Assembly (NCBI RefSeq): GCF_016135805.1
Contig: NZ_JADWOX010000009.1
Span: 1-64,000, forward strand
Reading direction: 5' to 3'
From: Caulobacter hibisci
GTDB lineage: Bacteria; Pseudomonadota; Alphaproteobacteria; Caulobacterales; Caulobacteraceae
Length of the DNA: 64,000 nucleotides
Shown: positions 16,341-24,835 of the stretch, piece by piece
Layout: each line of letters opens with the position of its first letter
Position numbering within the stretch: the first letter of the stretch is position 1
The notes under the pieces: generated by a model
What the model saw: only the letters and a program-made list of their open reading frames with translations
What the model was told of the DNA's origin: nothing
Databases searched by the model: none
Position numbers and translations under genes: made by a program

Positions 16341-17027
16341 ATGACGAAACGGAAGAGAGCCCTCTGGGGTTCCCTGGCCGCTGCGGCCATGGTCAGCCTC
16401 GCGCCGATCTCGAGCGCCGTGGCCGACGGGTACTGGCAGTGCGTGCCGTTCGCCCGCCTGATGTCGGGCATCCAGATCTTCGGCGACGCCCGCACCTGGT
16501 GGGGCCAGGCGGTCGGCAAGTACGACGTCGGCTTCGTGCCGAAGGCCGGCGCGGTCCTCTGCTTCAAGCCCACCGCCCGCATGAATCTCGGCCACGTGGC
16601 CTTCGTTTCGCAGGTTCTGACCGACCGGGTGATCCAGGTCACCCACGCCAACTGGTCCGTCATGAACGGCGCTCGCGGCCAGGTCGAACAGGATGTCACC
16701 GTCGTCGACGTGTCGGCGGCCGGCGACTGGAGCCAGGTCAAGGTCTGGTACGACCCGATCCGCGATCTCGGCACCACGGTCTATCCGACCCACGGCTTCA
16801 TCTATCAGAACCAGCAGGCGGTCACGATCGCCGCCGCCACCAGCAAGCTGGCGCTCGCCCAGAACGCCGCCGTGTCGCTGGCCAAGCAGGCCGCCAACCA
16901 GGTCGCCCTGTCGGTCCGCGCCAATCCGCTGGACATGATCAACCAGGCCGCCGATTCCACCGACCGCATCGCCGCCCTGATCTCCGCCGCCCAAGGCGAA
17001 GACAAGCCCGCCCAACCCCAGCGCTGA
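16341..17027 (+). CDS. Secreted CHAP-domain hydrolase
   Basis: A 228-aa exported protein predicted to cleave peptidoglycan amide bonds. Signal peptide about residues 1-32 (RALWGSLAAAAMVSLAPISS). The CHAP domain (about 33-140) has the catalytic Cys34 in YWQCVPFARLMSG, His85 in NLGHVAFVSQV and Asn104 in THANWS as the likely third residue. The C-terminal 80 residues form an Ala/Val-rich helical extension with no known domain. The start ATG at 16341 places the signal peptide first. It stands alone between an acyltransferase and corA. Confidence 0.85.
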   Translation: MTKRKRALWGSLAAAAMVSLAPISSAVADGYWQCVPFARLMSGIQIFGDARTWWGQAVGKYDVGFVPKAGAVLCFKPTARMNLGHVAFVSQVLTDRVIQVTHANWSVMNGARGQVEQDVTVVDVSAAGDWSQVKVWYDPIRDLGTTVYPTHGFIYQNQQAVTIAAATSKLALAQNAAVSLAKQAANQVALSVRANPLDMINQAADSTDRIAALISAAQGEDKPAQPQR

Positions 17028-17101
17028 TTGCGGCAAGCGTGGCGCGTTGACGCCATGCCCCGCCTGGGCCACACCCGCAGGGTGAAGGTCCGGGTCGATC
17101 C

Positions 17102-18061
17102 ATGCTGAGAATTCTGCGCCAAGGCGCCCCGGGCTTCGAGCCGGGCGGCCATACGCCCGACTGGCGCCTGCCGGCCGACGCCGTATGGATCGAGCTGGTG
17201 GACCCCACCCGCGCCGAGGAAGTGGCCGTCGAGCAGTCGATCGGCCTGCTGCTGCCCACCCGCGAGGAGATGGCCGAGATCGAGGCCTCCTCGCGCCTCT
17301 ACCAGGAGGACGGCGGCACCTTCATGACCGCCACCATCCTGGTCAACGCCGAGGGCGAGCTGCCCACGGCCGCACCGGTGACCTTCGTGCTGACCGGCGA
17401 CAAGCTGGTGACCATCCGCTACGTCGAGCCGCGCGCCTTCTCGGTGTTCACCGCCCAGGCCGAACGCCAGCCCAGCCTGTGCCCCGGCGGGCCGCAGACC
17501 TTCCTCGGACTGCTCGACGCCGTCATCGACCGCACCGCCGACATCCTCGAGCGCACCGCCAGCGAGGTCGAGGCCCAGTCGCGGATGATCTTCAGCCGCC
17601 CGCGTGGCGCGGCCTTCGAGAAGATCCTCAGCCGCCTGGGCCGGGCCCAGAACGTCAACGCCAAGGCCCGCGACAGCCTGGTCAGCCTGGCCCGCCTGCT
17701 GTCCTTCGCCAGCCTCGCCGACCAGTTCGAGGGCGACAAGGAACTGCGCGATCACCTGAAATCGCTGCAGCGCGACGTGACCTCGATCACCGACCACTCC
17801 AGCTACCTGTCGGGCAACATCACCTTCCTGCTCGACGCGGCGCTGGGCTTCATCAACATCGAGCAGAACCAGATCTTCAAGATCTTCTCGGTGTTTTCGG
17901 CCGTGTTCCTGCCGCCCACCCTGATCGCCGGGATCTACGGCATGAACTTCGAGCACATGCCCGAGCTGAAGTGGATGGAGGGCTATCCGTGGGCCCTGGG
18001 CCTGATGCTGGCGGCGGCGGTGATCCCGCTGCTGTGGTTCCGGCGAAAAGGCTGGCTGTGA
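17102..18061 (+). CDS. CorA-family divalent cation transporter
   Basis: A 319-aa transporter for Mg2+ (or Zn2+/Co2+) across the inner membrane. A large cytoplasmic N-terminal domain (about 1-255) with helix-rich sequence precedes two C-terminal transmembrane helices. The signature GMN motif is present in IAGIYGMNFEHMPEL (about residues 277-291), followed by the second helix and a short basic end (RRKGWL). Ion specificity within the family cannot be read from sequence. Start ATG at 17102. An AT-rich inverted repeat lies just after the stop, before the pentapeptide gene. Confidence 0.93.
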   Translation: MLRILRQGAPGFEPGGHTPDWRLPADAVWIELVDPTRAEEVAVEQSIGLLLPTREEMAEIEASSRLYQEDGGTFMTATILVNAEGELPTAAPVTFVLTGDKLVTIRYVEPRAFSVFTAQAERQPSLCPGGPQTFLGLLDAVIDRTADILERTASEVEAQSRMIFSRPRGAAFEKILSRLGRAQNVNAKARDSLVSLARLLSFASLADQFEGDKELRDHLKSLQRDVTSITDHSSYLSGNITFLLDAALGFINIEQNQIFKIFSVFSAVFLPPTLIAGIYGMNFEHMPELKWMEGYPWALGLMLAAAVIPLLWFRRKGWL

Positions 18062-18087
18062 TTTGTTTCGCGAGCGCAAGAAACAAA
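18062..18087. promoter_or_regulatory. AT-rich inverted repeat between corA and the pentapeptide gene
   Basis: Perfect 8-bp arms TTTGTTTC (18062-18069) and GAAACAAA (18080-18087) with a 10-base spacer (GCGAGCGCAA). It is markedly AT-rich against the surroundings. It lacks a T-run, so an operator for the gene at 18143 is at least as likely as a terminator for corA. Confidence 0.5.
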
Positions 18088-18142
18088 CCGTTCCTTAAAC
18101 GGATCGGGGTCACAACATGCCAGAAGCCCTGATAAAAAGCCG

Positions 18143-19390
18143 ATGTCCGCCGTCCAAGCCGCCAATCCGCCGAGCCTGATCCGCAGGCCCCCGGCCGCCG
18201 CCGTCAAGGCCGCGGTCGAGGCGCATGGCCGCTATCTGAAGGGCCTGCCGGCCGGCCGTCGCGCCACCCTGGCCTATGTCGACCTCTCGCATTTCGAACT
18301 CGACGGCGTGGACCTGTCGGAAGCCGACCTGACCGGCGCGCTCCTGGCCGGCGCTTCGCTGCGTGGCGCTGTGCTGGACCGGGCGGTGCTGTACGGCGCG
18401 GACCTGCGCGACGCCGACCTGCGCGGCGCCCGCCTGACCCGGGTGGACATGCGCGGGGCCTATCTGCGCGGCGCCAACCTGTCGGGCGCCGACCTGACGG
18501 CTTGCGACCTGCGCGAGGGCCTGACCGCCGTCCAGGACGGGGCCGAGGGCTTTCGCCTGCTGCGCCATTCCGAGGACGGGGCCGGCCTCGACTACACCCT
18601 GCTGAAGGGCGCCAGCCTGAACGGCGCGCACATGTCCGGCGCCTTCGCCCGCGCCGCCGACCTGACCGACGCCGACCTGTCGGGGGCCACCCTGTCGAAC
18701 GCGCGGCTCAACAACGCCACGATGAACCGGGTCGACATGACCGGGGCCGAGATCTTCGGGGCCGACCTTTCGGGCGCCCTGCTGCGCCGGGCGGTGATGA
18801 CCGGGGTCGACGTCTCGGGCGCCAATCTCGAGGACGCCGATCTGGCCGAGGTGCTGCGCGCCCCGCCGCCGCTGATCTATATCGACGACCAGCCGCTGCA
18901 CGAGCTGCTGGAAGACCACGAGCGCTTCTGCACCAGCGGCGGCGCCCAGGGCCGGGCGATCTCGATCCCGCAGGTCGACTTCCGGCCCATGCGCCGGCTG
19001 AAGGGCCGCAAGCTCAGCGGCCTGTCGGCCCCAGGCTCGATCCTGTTCGGCATGGACCTGGAGGGCGTCGAACTGCAAGGCGCCAACCTGGCCGGCGCCG
19101 ACCTGCGCGGGGCCAAGCTGAAGGGCGCCGACCTGCGCGGCGCGCGCCTGACCGACGCCGACCTGGCCCGCGCCGACCTGACCGGCGCCAAGCTCGGCCC
19201 GCTGGTGATCAGCGAGGGCCGATCCCTGCGCACCGACCTGACCCGCGCGATCCTGCGCGCCGCCAACCTGACCGGCGCCAGCGCCGCCCGCGCCCGCCTG
19301 ATCGACGCCGACCTCGCCCGCGCCAACCTCTCAGGCTGCGACCTGCGCGGCGCCGAGCTGCCGGAAGGCTTCGTTGCGCCGAAGGGCTGA
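18143..19390 (+). CDS. Pentapeptide-repeat protein
   Basis: A 415-aa soluble protein made of two right-handed beta-helix blocks of A(D/N)LxG-type pentapeptides: about residues 45-245 and about 305-410. They are separated by a non-repeat segment of about 55 residues (LIYIDDQPLHELLEDHERFC, then RAISIPQVDFRPMRRLKG). A second short break occurs at about 125-150. The N-terminal 40 residues are helical and basic. Pentapeptide helices can mimic DNA (as in Qnr/MfpA) or act as scaffolds, but no such role can be assigned here. No signal peptide or membrane segment is seen. The inverted repeat at 18062 lies just upstream. Confidence 0.88.
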   Translation: MSAVQAANPPSLIRRPPAAAVKAAVEAHGRYLKGLPAGRRATLAYVDLSHFELDGVDLSEADLTGALLAGASLRGAVLDRAVLYGADLRDADLRGARLTRVDMRGAYLRGANLSGADLTACDLREGLTAVQDGAEGFRLLRHSEDGAGLDYTLLKGASLNGAHMSGAFARAADLTDADLSGATLSNARLNNATMNRVDMTGAEIFGADLSGALLRRAVMTGVDVSGANLEDADLAEVLRAPPPLIYIDDQPLHELLEDHERFCTSGGAQGRAISIPQVDFRPMRRLKGRKLSGLSAPGSILFGMDLEGVELQGANLAGADLRGAKLKGADLRGARLTDADLARADLTGAKLGPLVISEGRSLRTDLTRAILRAANLTGASAARARLIDADLARANLSGCDLRGAELPEGFVAPKG

Positions 19391-19413
19391 GGCGTCCGCC
19401 AACACCCCCTGTG

Positions 19414-19508
19414 GAAGTCATCGCCCGCTTCATGCGGGCGACCCAAGCTGACCTAGCCACATCCTGACACGCCGCTTGGGTCACCCGGACGAGCCGGGTG
19501 ATGACTTC
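19414..19508. repeat. 95-bp intergenic inverted repeat, family C copy 1
   Basis: Left arm GAAGTCATCGCCCGCTTCAT, continuing GCGGGCGACCCAAGC; right arm GCTTGGGTCACCCGG through GGTGATGACTTC. Each arm is also a small hairpin by itself. An equally long copy is at 62678-62772. It lies after the pentapeptide gene. Confidence 0.85.
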
Positions 19509-19616
19509 GGGTTTGGGAACGGCGATTTGGCAACGGCCAGCCCGGATACCTTTTCCATCTTTCCTTATTCCGCCCGCCCGCTACACCCGACCTCCACGCA
19601 CGCATGGGAGGGCGCG

Positions 19617-20729
19617 ATGGGACTTCGAGGGCTTCTGACGGCCTTGGCTCTGGGCGCCCTCTGCGCGACCGGCGCGGCGAGCAGCGCCGCCGCCCAGCTG
19701 CGCCTGACGGTCAATCCGCAAACCACCGCCCTGACGCCCCTGCCCGCCCTGACCGGCGGCCGCGTCGTCGCCAGCGCGGACGGCTGGACCTACCAGTGGC
19801 CCGGCGTCCATTTCGAAGCCGCCTTCGAGGGCGGGAGCGTGCTGGTCAAGCTCGGCCCCGGCGACCAGATCCTCCACCTTTCCGTCGACGGCGCCCCGGC
19901 TCGACGGCTGGTGAAGCCCGCCCCCGGCCTCTATCGCCTGGACGGTTTCGGCCCCGGCCGCCACCTGGTGCGCGCCGCCGTGGTCGGCGAGATGCAGTCG
20001 GCCCCGGCCCGCTTCGGCGGCTTCTTCCTGGAGGGCGGCAAGCCCTTGCCGCTGACCGCGCCGCGCCGCCAGATCGAGTTCATCGGCGACTCCCACAGCG
20101 TCGGCTACGGCGACGCCTCCGACAAACGCGTCTGCACGCCCGACGAGGTGTGGAGCACGACCGACAATTCCATCGCCTTCGGCCCGCTGACCGCCGCCCG
20201 CTTCGGCGCCGATCACCAGGTCAACGCCATTTCCGGCCGAGGGATCGTGCGCAACTACGACGGCATGGCGGGCGACACCCTGCCTCAGGCCTGGCCAAAG
20301 GCCCTGCTGGGCGCGGCCCCGGCCTACGCCAACGCCGACTGGGCGCCGCAGGTGGTGGTGATCAACCTGGGCACCAACGACTTCTCCACCCCCGTGAAGC
20401 CCGGCGAGCGCTGGAAGGACCGCCAGGCCCTGCGCGACGACTATGTCGAGACCTACGCCCGCTTCGCCCAGGCGATCCGCGCCCGCCAGCCCCAGGCCTT
20501 CCTGATCCTGCTGGCCCCGCCCAGCGCCGAGAACGAGATCGCCGCCCAGGTCGACCGCGTCGCCGAGCGCCTGAAGGCCGCGGGCGAGACCCGCCTGGCC
20601 GTCATCCCGGTCGGCGAGATGGAACTGACCGCCTGCGACTGGCACCCCTCGGCCCGCGACCAGCAGGGCATCTCCGCGCGGCTCTCGGCCTTCCTCGACC
20701 AGCGGCCTGAGGTGTGGCTGGGGCGGTAA
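19617..20729 (+). CDS. Secreted SGNH/GDSL esterase (CE2-like)
   Basis: A 370-aa exported esterase. Signal peptide MGLRGLLTALALGALCATGA, cleavage near SAAAQ. A beta-rich domain (about residues 30-150) precedes the SGNH hydrolase domain (about 155-365), the arrangement of carbohydrate-esterase family 2 acetyl esterases. Catalytic blocks: FIGDSHSVGYGD (Ser), NLGTNDFS (Asn) and CDWHPS (Asp/His). It probably removes acetyl groups from plant or surface polysaccharide outside the cytoplasm. The ATG at 19617 is chosen because it begins the signal peptide and follows GGGAG. Confidence 0.87.
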   Translation: MGLRGLLTALALGALCATGAASSAAAQLRLTVNPQTTALTPLPALTGGRVVASADGWTYQWPGVHFEAAFEGGSVLVKLGPGDQILHLSVDGAPARRLVKPAPGLYRLDGFGPGRHLVRAAVVGEMQSAPARFGGFFLEGGKPLPLTAPRRQIEFIGDSHSVGYGDASDKRVCTPDEVWSTTDNSIAFGPLTAARFGADHQVNAISGRGIVRNYDGMAGDTLPQAWPKALLGAAPAYANADWAPQVVVINLGTNDFSTPVKPGERWKDRQALRDDYVETYARFAQAIRARQPQAFLILLAPPSAENEIAAQVDRVAERLKAAGETRLAVIPVGEMELTACDWHPSARDQQGISARLSAFLDQRPEVWLGR

Positions 20730-20859
20730 CGAGCCGCGCCGACGGACCGTTCGCCCGGCTTCCCCATAGGGAATTCCCTAGCTGGCGGCGGGCGGTCCCG
20801 GCGCGGAGAGTGCCGGCGCCGCCGAGCCCCGGGCGGCGCGTAGCAGGAGCACCGTCGCC

Positions 20860-22434
20860 ATGCTCGATTCCGTCGCCTCGGCCCCATCCCGCCAGACGCC
20901 GCCGCCATCGCCGGGGCCGTCCTCGGCGCCCGCTTCGGCGCCGGCTTCGCCGCCGCCGTCCCAGACCGCCGTCAACACGGTGCACAAGGCGCTGGAGAGC
21001 GGCTTCTTCAACCCGATCACCCACGACGACGTGAAGACCGCCGTCGGCGCCCTGACCCAGCTGGACTCGGCCAACGCCAAGACCGCCATCGAGACCCTGG
21101 CCAAGGACGGCTCGCTCGACCGGCTGGCGGCCGAGGTCAACGACGGCAAGGGCCTGGGGCTGGGCGGGCTGTCGGCCGACGAGAAGCGCGACTTCTTCAA
21201 CGCCATGGCCAAGGACCTGGGCGGGTCGCAGCTGAAGTCGCTGTCGGACGCCTTCGCCAAGGCCGGCGGCGACTATCACGGCAAGGCCGACGTCCAGGCC
21301 CTGGGCCAGGCGGTCGCCACCCACGCCGCCTCCGACGTCAAGGTCGCCTATGTGCAGGCCCAGGCCGGCTCGACCCTGGACCACACGGCCGACACCACCC
21401 GCCCCTTCACCCTGATGGGCTCGACCCAGGTCACCAGCCACGGCGACGCCGAGGCCGCCGCGGTCGGCGACGTGCTGGCCAGCCTGAAGGGCGACCCGGC
21501 CGCCGCCCAGAAGGCCTTCGACGCCCTGTCGCCCGACCAGCTGCGCGGCGTGCTCGACGCCTCGATCGACCGGGTGGAGACCTCGCGCACCGTCGCCTCG
21601 ATGAGCGGGGCCGGCGCCGCGCACAGCAACGCCACCACCCTGGACGCCACGACCTACAAGGCCATCCTCGAGGCCGGCGCCCAGTCGACCGACGCCGACT
21701 TCAAGGCCCGGCTGTTCGCCGAGGGCTCGGCGGTGTTGAAGGGTCTGCCCGACCAGAACCTGCTGCTGGGGATCAGTTCCTTCGATCGCCCCGAGGCGAC
21801 CCGCGCCATGGCCGAGGGCCTGACCAGCGTGCTCAAGAGCGACGTCTCGGGCGTGATGCGCGAGCTGGCTTTCAACGCCGAGACCCGCGACGGCACGGCC
21901 TTCGCGACCTACGCCAAGCAGATGCTCAACGACAAGCAGACCGAGCCGCTGGCCGACATGATGCAGCAGCTGCAGGTGGGCGGCGCCAAGACCGAGAACC
22001 CGATCGACCGCTTCGAGGCCGTGACCCAGGTCACCCTGCCCAACGGCCAGGCGGCGGATCGCTACGAGAACGCCGCGGCCCTGGGCCACTATGTCGGCGG
22101 GGTGCAGGCGGCCGCCGCCTCGATCACCACCGACCAGAAGGCCCAGGCCGAGCTGATCTCGGCCGTGCTCAAGAGCGGGCTGACGATCCTCGACAAGTCC
22201 GGCGTCGGCGGCAAGGGCGTGGGCGCCGCCGCGGCGGTGGCCAAGGAATGGGTGACCATCGGCACGAACGCGGCGCTCAAGGCCCTGCAGGACAATCCGG
22301 CGGCGACCGGCGAGGCCCTGGACCTGGCCGCCGTGCCCACCGATCCCAGGACCGGCGAGGAGGCCGTGGGCAGCAACTCCAAGAGCGCCTACAACACCGC
22401 CCTGAACACCGTGGCGCGGCAGGCCAAGCCCTGA
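20860..22434 (+). CDS. Uncharacterised helical-repeat protein, effector-like
   Basis: A 524-aa protein I do not recognise as a named family. Residues 1-36 are Pro/Ser/Ala-rich and disordered, with no signal peptide. Residues 40-260 and 265-440 are short helices with recurring phrases such as LDSANAKTAIETLAKDGSLDRLA, broken here as LDSANAKTA and GSLDRLA, then LSADEKRDFFNAMAKDLGG and LSPDQLRGVLDASIDRV. A more hydrophobic Gly/Ala segment (about 445-475, GVGGKGVGAAAAVAKEW) comes before a short tail. This style occurs in N-terminal regions of secreted toxins and effectors of other proteobacteria, as I recall it; no catalytic domain is evident. The ATG follows AGGAG. A lipoprotein gene starts 20 bases after the stop, suggesting a functional pair. 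Confidence 0.8.
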   Translation: MLDSVASAPSRQTPPPSPGPSSAPASAPASPPPSQTAVNTVHKALESGFFNPITHDDVKTAVGALTQLDSANAKTAIETLAKDGSLDRLAAEVNDGKGLGLGGLSADEKRDFFNAMAKDLGGSQLKSLSDAFAKAGGDYHGKADVQALGQAVATHAASDVKVAYVQAQAGSTLDHTADTTRPFTLMGSTQVTSHGDAEAAAVGDVLASLKGDPAAAQKAFDALSPDQLRGVLDASIDRVETSRTVASMSGAGAAHSNATTLDATTYKAILEAGAQSTDADFKARLFAEGSAVLKGLPDQNLLLGISSFDRPEATRAMAEGLTSVLKSDVSGVMRELAFNAETRDGTAFATYAKQMLNDKQTEPLADMMQQLQVGGAKTENPIDRFEAVTQVTLPNGQAADRYENAAALGHYVGGVQAAAASITTDQKAQAELISAVLKSGLTILDKSGVGGKGVGAAAAVAKEWVTIGTNAALKALQDNPAATGEALDLAAVPTDPRTGEEAVGSNSKSAYNTALNTVARQAKP

Positions 22435-22454
22435 CCGCGCCGACTGGAGCCCTG

Positions 22455-22919
22455 ATGCGCCGACTGTTCGCGACGCTCGTCCTGTCGGGCCTGGCCGCCT
22501 GCGGCCCGGCGGCCCTCGGTCCGCCGAAACAGCCGCCCCCGCCGCCGGCAGGCTTCGTCGAGACGCGGTCGCTGTCGCTGGACCAGGCCGACGATCCCTA
22601 CCAGCGCGTCGTCGAGACGGGCCTGGCCGAGACGGCCGCCGCCTCGGGCGAGGCCCAGGGCGACACCGTCACCTACCGATCGCCGCCCGGCGAGACCCGC
22701 GCGGCGATCGAGGCCCACTACCGCCAGGCCGCCGACCAGGACGGCTGGACCCCGGACCGCACCCTGGCCCCGCCGGCCGGGTCCAGGGTCGAGGGCTACT
22801 GGTCGTTCGGCTATCGCGCCGGCAAGCGCTGGTTCCAGGTCGCCGGCGTCACCCCGGGCCCCGCCCTGCCCGTTCCGGAAGCCGGCCTGCCGGTGGTGGT
22901 GCGCAGCAACGCCGACTGA
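22455..22919 (+). CDS. Small lipoprotein, partner of the effector-like protein
   Basis: A 154-aa lipoprotein: signal sequence MRRLFATLVLSGLAAC with lipobox LAAC (Cys16), a Pro-rich linker, then a compact domain (about 35-150) with GETRAAIEAHYRQAADQDGW and GYWSFGYRAGKRWFQVAGV. The residue after Cys is Gly, not Asp, so the inner-membrane retention signal is absent and the outer membrane is the likely site. It follows the 524-aa gene by 20 bases on the same strand and is surely co-transcribed. A periplasmic immunity or adaptor role for its partner is inference from the arrangement only. Confidence 0.78.
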   Translation: MRRLFATLVLSGLAACGPAALGPPKQPPPPPAGFVETRSLSLDQADDPYQRVVETGLAETAAASGEAQGDTVTYRSPPGETRAAIEAHYRQAADQDGWTPDRTLAPPAGSRVEGYWSFGYRAGKRWFQVAGVTPGPALPVPEAGLPVVVRSNAD

Positions 22920-22927
22920 TCCGGGCC

Positions 22928-23785
22928 CTAGATCCCCGCCTTGATCGGCGCGAGGTCGGGGAACACCGGCTCGCGCTTGCCGGCCTTGGCGGCGAAGGCC
23001 TCGGCCATGTGCGGGCCCGCCAGCATGCCCGACTGCCAGACGGCCAGGTAGTCGAGGGTGTTGGCGACCGAGTGATCGCGGGCGTAGTTGATGATCACCT
23101 TGCTGCCGGTCACCGCCAGCGGAGTCTTCGAGGCGATCTCGCGGGCCGTCTCCAGGGCGTGGGCGACCACCGCCTCGTGGCTGTCGAACACCGCGTTGAC
23201 CAGACCCAGCTCCAGGGCCTTGGCGGCCGGCAGCTTGCGGCCGGTATAGGCCAGCTCCTTGACCCAGCCCTCGGGGATCAGCTTGCACAGGCGCGGGAAG
23301 GTGCCGACGTCGGCGGTCATGCCGATGTTGATCTCCTGGATCACGAAATAGGCGTCGGCCGTCGCGTAGCGGATGTCGCAGGCGGTGGCGAAGTCGACGG
23401 CCCCGCCGATGCAGCCGCCCTGGATGGCCATGATCACCGGCATCCGCGCCCGCTCCAGGCACGAGAAGGTCTCCTGCAGGCCCTTGACCTTGTGGCGGAA
23501 GGCCTCGGCCGCGACGTGGCGATCGACGGGCTCGCCGCCGGTGATCCCCTCGTCGGCGAACACCGACAGGTCCATGCCGGCGCTGAAGTGCTTGCCGGTC
23601 GAGGAGATGACGATCGCCCGCACCCCGCCCTGCCGGTCGAGGTCGTTCACGATCGTCGGCAGCTCTCGCCAGAACGAACGCGTCATGGAGTTGAAGCTTT
23701 CCGCCCTTATCAGCTTCAGGTGGGCGACCCCGGCCTCGAGCTCTACTGTGAAGCAGCTATACTGTGTGGGTGTTTCATTTCCCAT
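22928..23785 (-). CDS. Crotonase-fold delta3,5-delta2,4-dienoyl-CoA isomerase
   Basis: A 285-aa cytoplasmic enzyme of the enoyl-CoA hydratase superfamily. The oxyanion-hole elements are FSAGMDLSVF (about residues 67-76) and IQGGCIGGAVDFATACDIRY (about 119-138). The acidic residues that define dienoyl-CoA isomerases appear in place: Asp in GAVDF, Glu in VIQEINIG and Asp in TADVGTF. This favours isomerisation of odd-position double bonds in fatty-acid oxidation over plain hydration. It converges on the lipoprotein gene with eight bases between stops. Start ATG at 23785. Confidence 0.82.
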   Translation of the reverse strand: MGNETPTQYSCFTVELEAGVAHLKLIRAESFNSMTRSFWRELPTIVNDLDRQGGVRAIVISSTGKHFSAGMDLSVFADEGITGGEPVDRHVAAEAFRHKVKGLQETFSCLERARMPVIMAIQGGCIGGAVDFATACDIRYATADAYFVIQEINIGMTADVGTFPRLCKLIPEGWVKELAYTGRKLPAAKALELGLVNAVFDSHEAVVAHALETAREIASKTPLAVTGSKVIINYARDHSVANTLDYLAVWQSGMLAGPHMAEAFAAKAGKREPVFPDLAPIKAGI

Positions 23786-23897
23786 CGTCGCCTCCCTTAT
23801 CGTTGTTCACCTGAACGATAGCACGGGCGGCGGCGGCGACGTCAAATCCGGCGGACGCCTTCCCCGACGCGTCTGGCCCCGCCAAGGAGTTCAAGTC

Positions 23898-24686
23898 ATG
23901 CGCAAGCCCATCACGACCGTCCTGTCGATCGGCGCCGTCCTGGCCACGGGCCTGGCCGCCCCGCTTCCCGCCCTGGCCCAGGGCAAGCCGCTGGGCGGCC
24001 TGTTCTCGTGCGAGGGCACGGGCGGCAAGCAGGAAGGCGGGGCCCTGATCGGGGCCGGCGTCGGCGCCCTGGTTGGCAGCAAGATCTCCAAGAACGAAAA
24101 GGCCCTGGGCGCCATCGTCGGCGCGGCCGCCGGCGCGGCGGCGGGCTCCTATATCGGCTGCCGCATGCAGTCGACCGACACCGCCCGCGCCCAGGCCGCT
24201 ACCAAGAAGGCGCTGGAGACCGGCCAGTCGCAGGCCTGGAACAACCCGCGCACCGGCGCCTCGGGCCGCATCGACGTGGTCTCGTCCAGCTACGGCCCGC
24301 CGATCGCCGGCGACCAGCTGCGGTTCGAGCGCAACATCCAGCAGCTGGCCAGCTACGACGCCGTCGGCGCCGACTACACCGCCCGTTCGACCGCCAACCT
24401 GCGCAGCGGCCCGTCGACCAGCGGCGCCGTGGTCGGCAAGCTGTCGGCCGGCGAGCGGGTCGAGATCCTGGGCGCGGTCCCGAACTCCAACTGGCTGCTG
24501 GTCGGCCGCAACGGTTACGGGACGGGCTATGTCTCGGCCTCGCTGCTGACCGCCGGCAACTACGGCCCGGCCCCCTCGTGCCGCACCATCGCCGCCCAGA
24601 TCGCCACCAGCGGCCAGCGCCCGACCACCGAGCGCTACAGCGCCTGCAAGGACGGCCGCGGCGAGTGGCAGCTGACGGCGGTCTGA
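23898..24686 (+). CDS. Exported glycine-zipper and SH3b-domain protein
   Basis: A 262-aa envelope protein. Signal peptide MRKPITTVLSIGAVLATGLA, cleavage near PALAQ. A glycine-zipper segment (about residues 45-95, GALIGAGVGALVGSKIS, then IVGAAAGAAAGSYIG) resembles the 17-kDa antigen family. A bacterial SH3 domain (about 155-215) has NLRSGPST and GYVSASLL; a short C-terminal region with two cysteines follows. It may bind cell-wall material or modify envelope integrity; no enzymatic residues are seen. The ATG follows AAGGAG at 23884-23889. Confidence 0.82.
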   Translation: MRKPITTVLSIGAVLATGLAAPLPALAQGKPLGGLFSCEGTGGKQEGGALIGAGVGALVGSKISKNEKALGAIVGAAAGAAAGSYIGCRMQSTDTARAQAATKKALETGQSQAWNNPRTGASGRIDVVSSSYGPPIAGDQLRFERNIQQLASYDAVGADYTARSTANLRSGPSTSGAVVGKLSAGERVEILGAVPNSNWLLVGRNGYGTGYVSASLLTAGNYGPAPSCRTIAAQIATSGQRPTTERYSACKDGRGEWQLTAV

Positions 24687-24697
24687 TAACTTAAGCA

Positions 24698-24835
24698 CCT
24701 CCCCCGCAAAGCGGGGGAGGTGGCGCGGCGCCACCGGCGACGTGACGGAGGGGGCTACCGCAAGCTCGGCGCCCAGTCTCGCCCCCTCCACCGCTTCGCG
24801 GTCCCCCTCCCCCGTTTCACGGGGGAGGAGCTTTC
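24698..24835. repeat. Intergenic inverted repeat, family D copy 1
   Basis: Arms built from CCTCCCCCGCAAAGCGGGGG and CCCCCTCCCCCGTTTCACGG, each a hairpin, with GGAGGGGGC/GCCCCCTCC inner arms. Related copies at 35271 and 49403. Its right arm supplies the stop codon of the methyltransferase gene. It lies between convergent genes. Confidence 0.75.
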
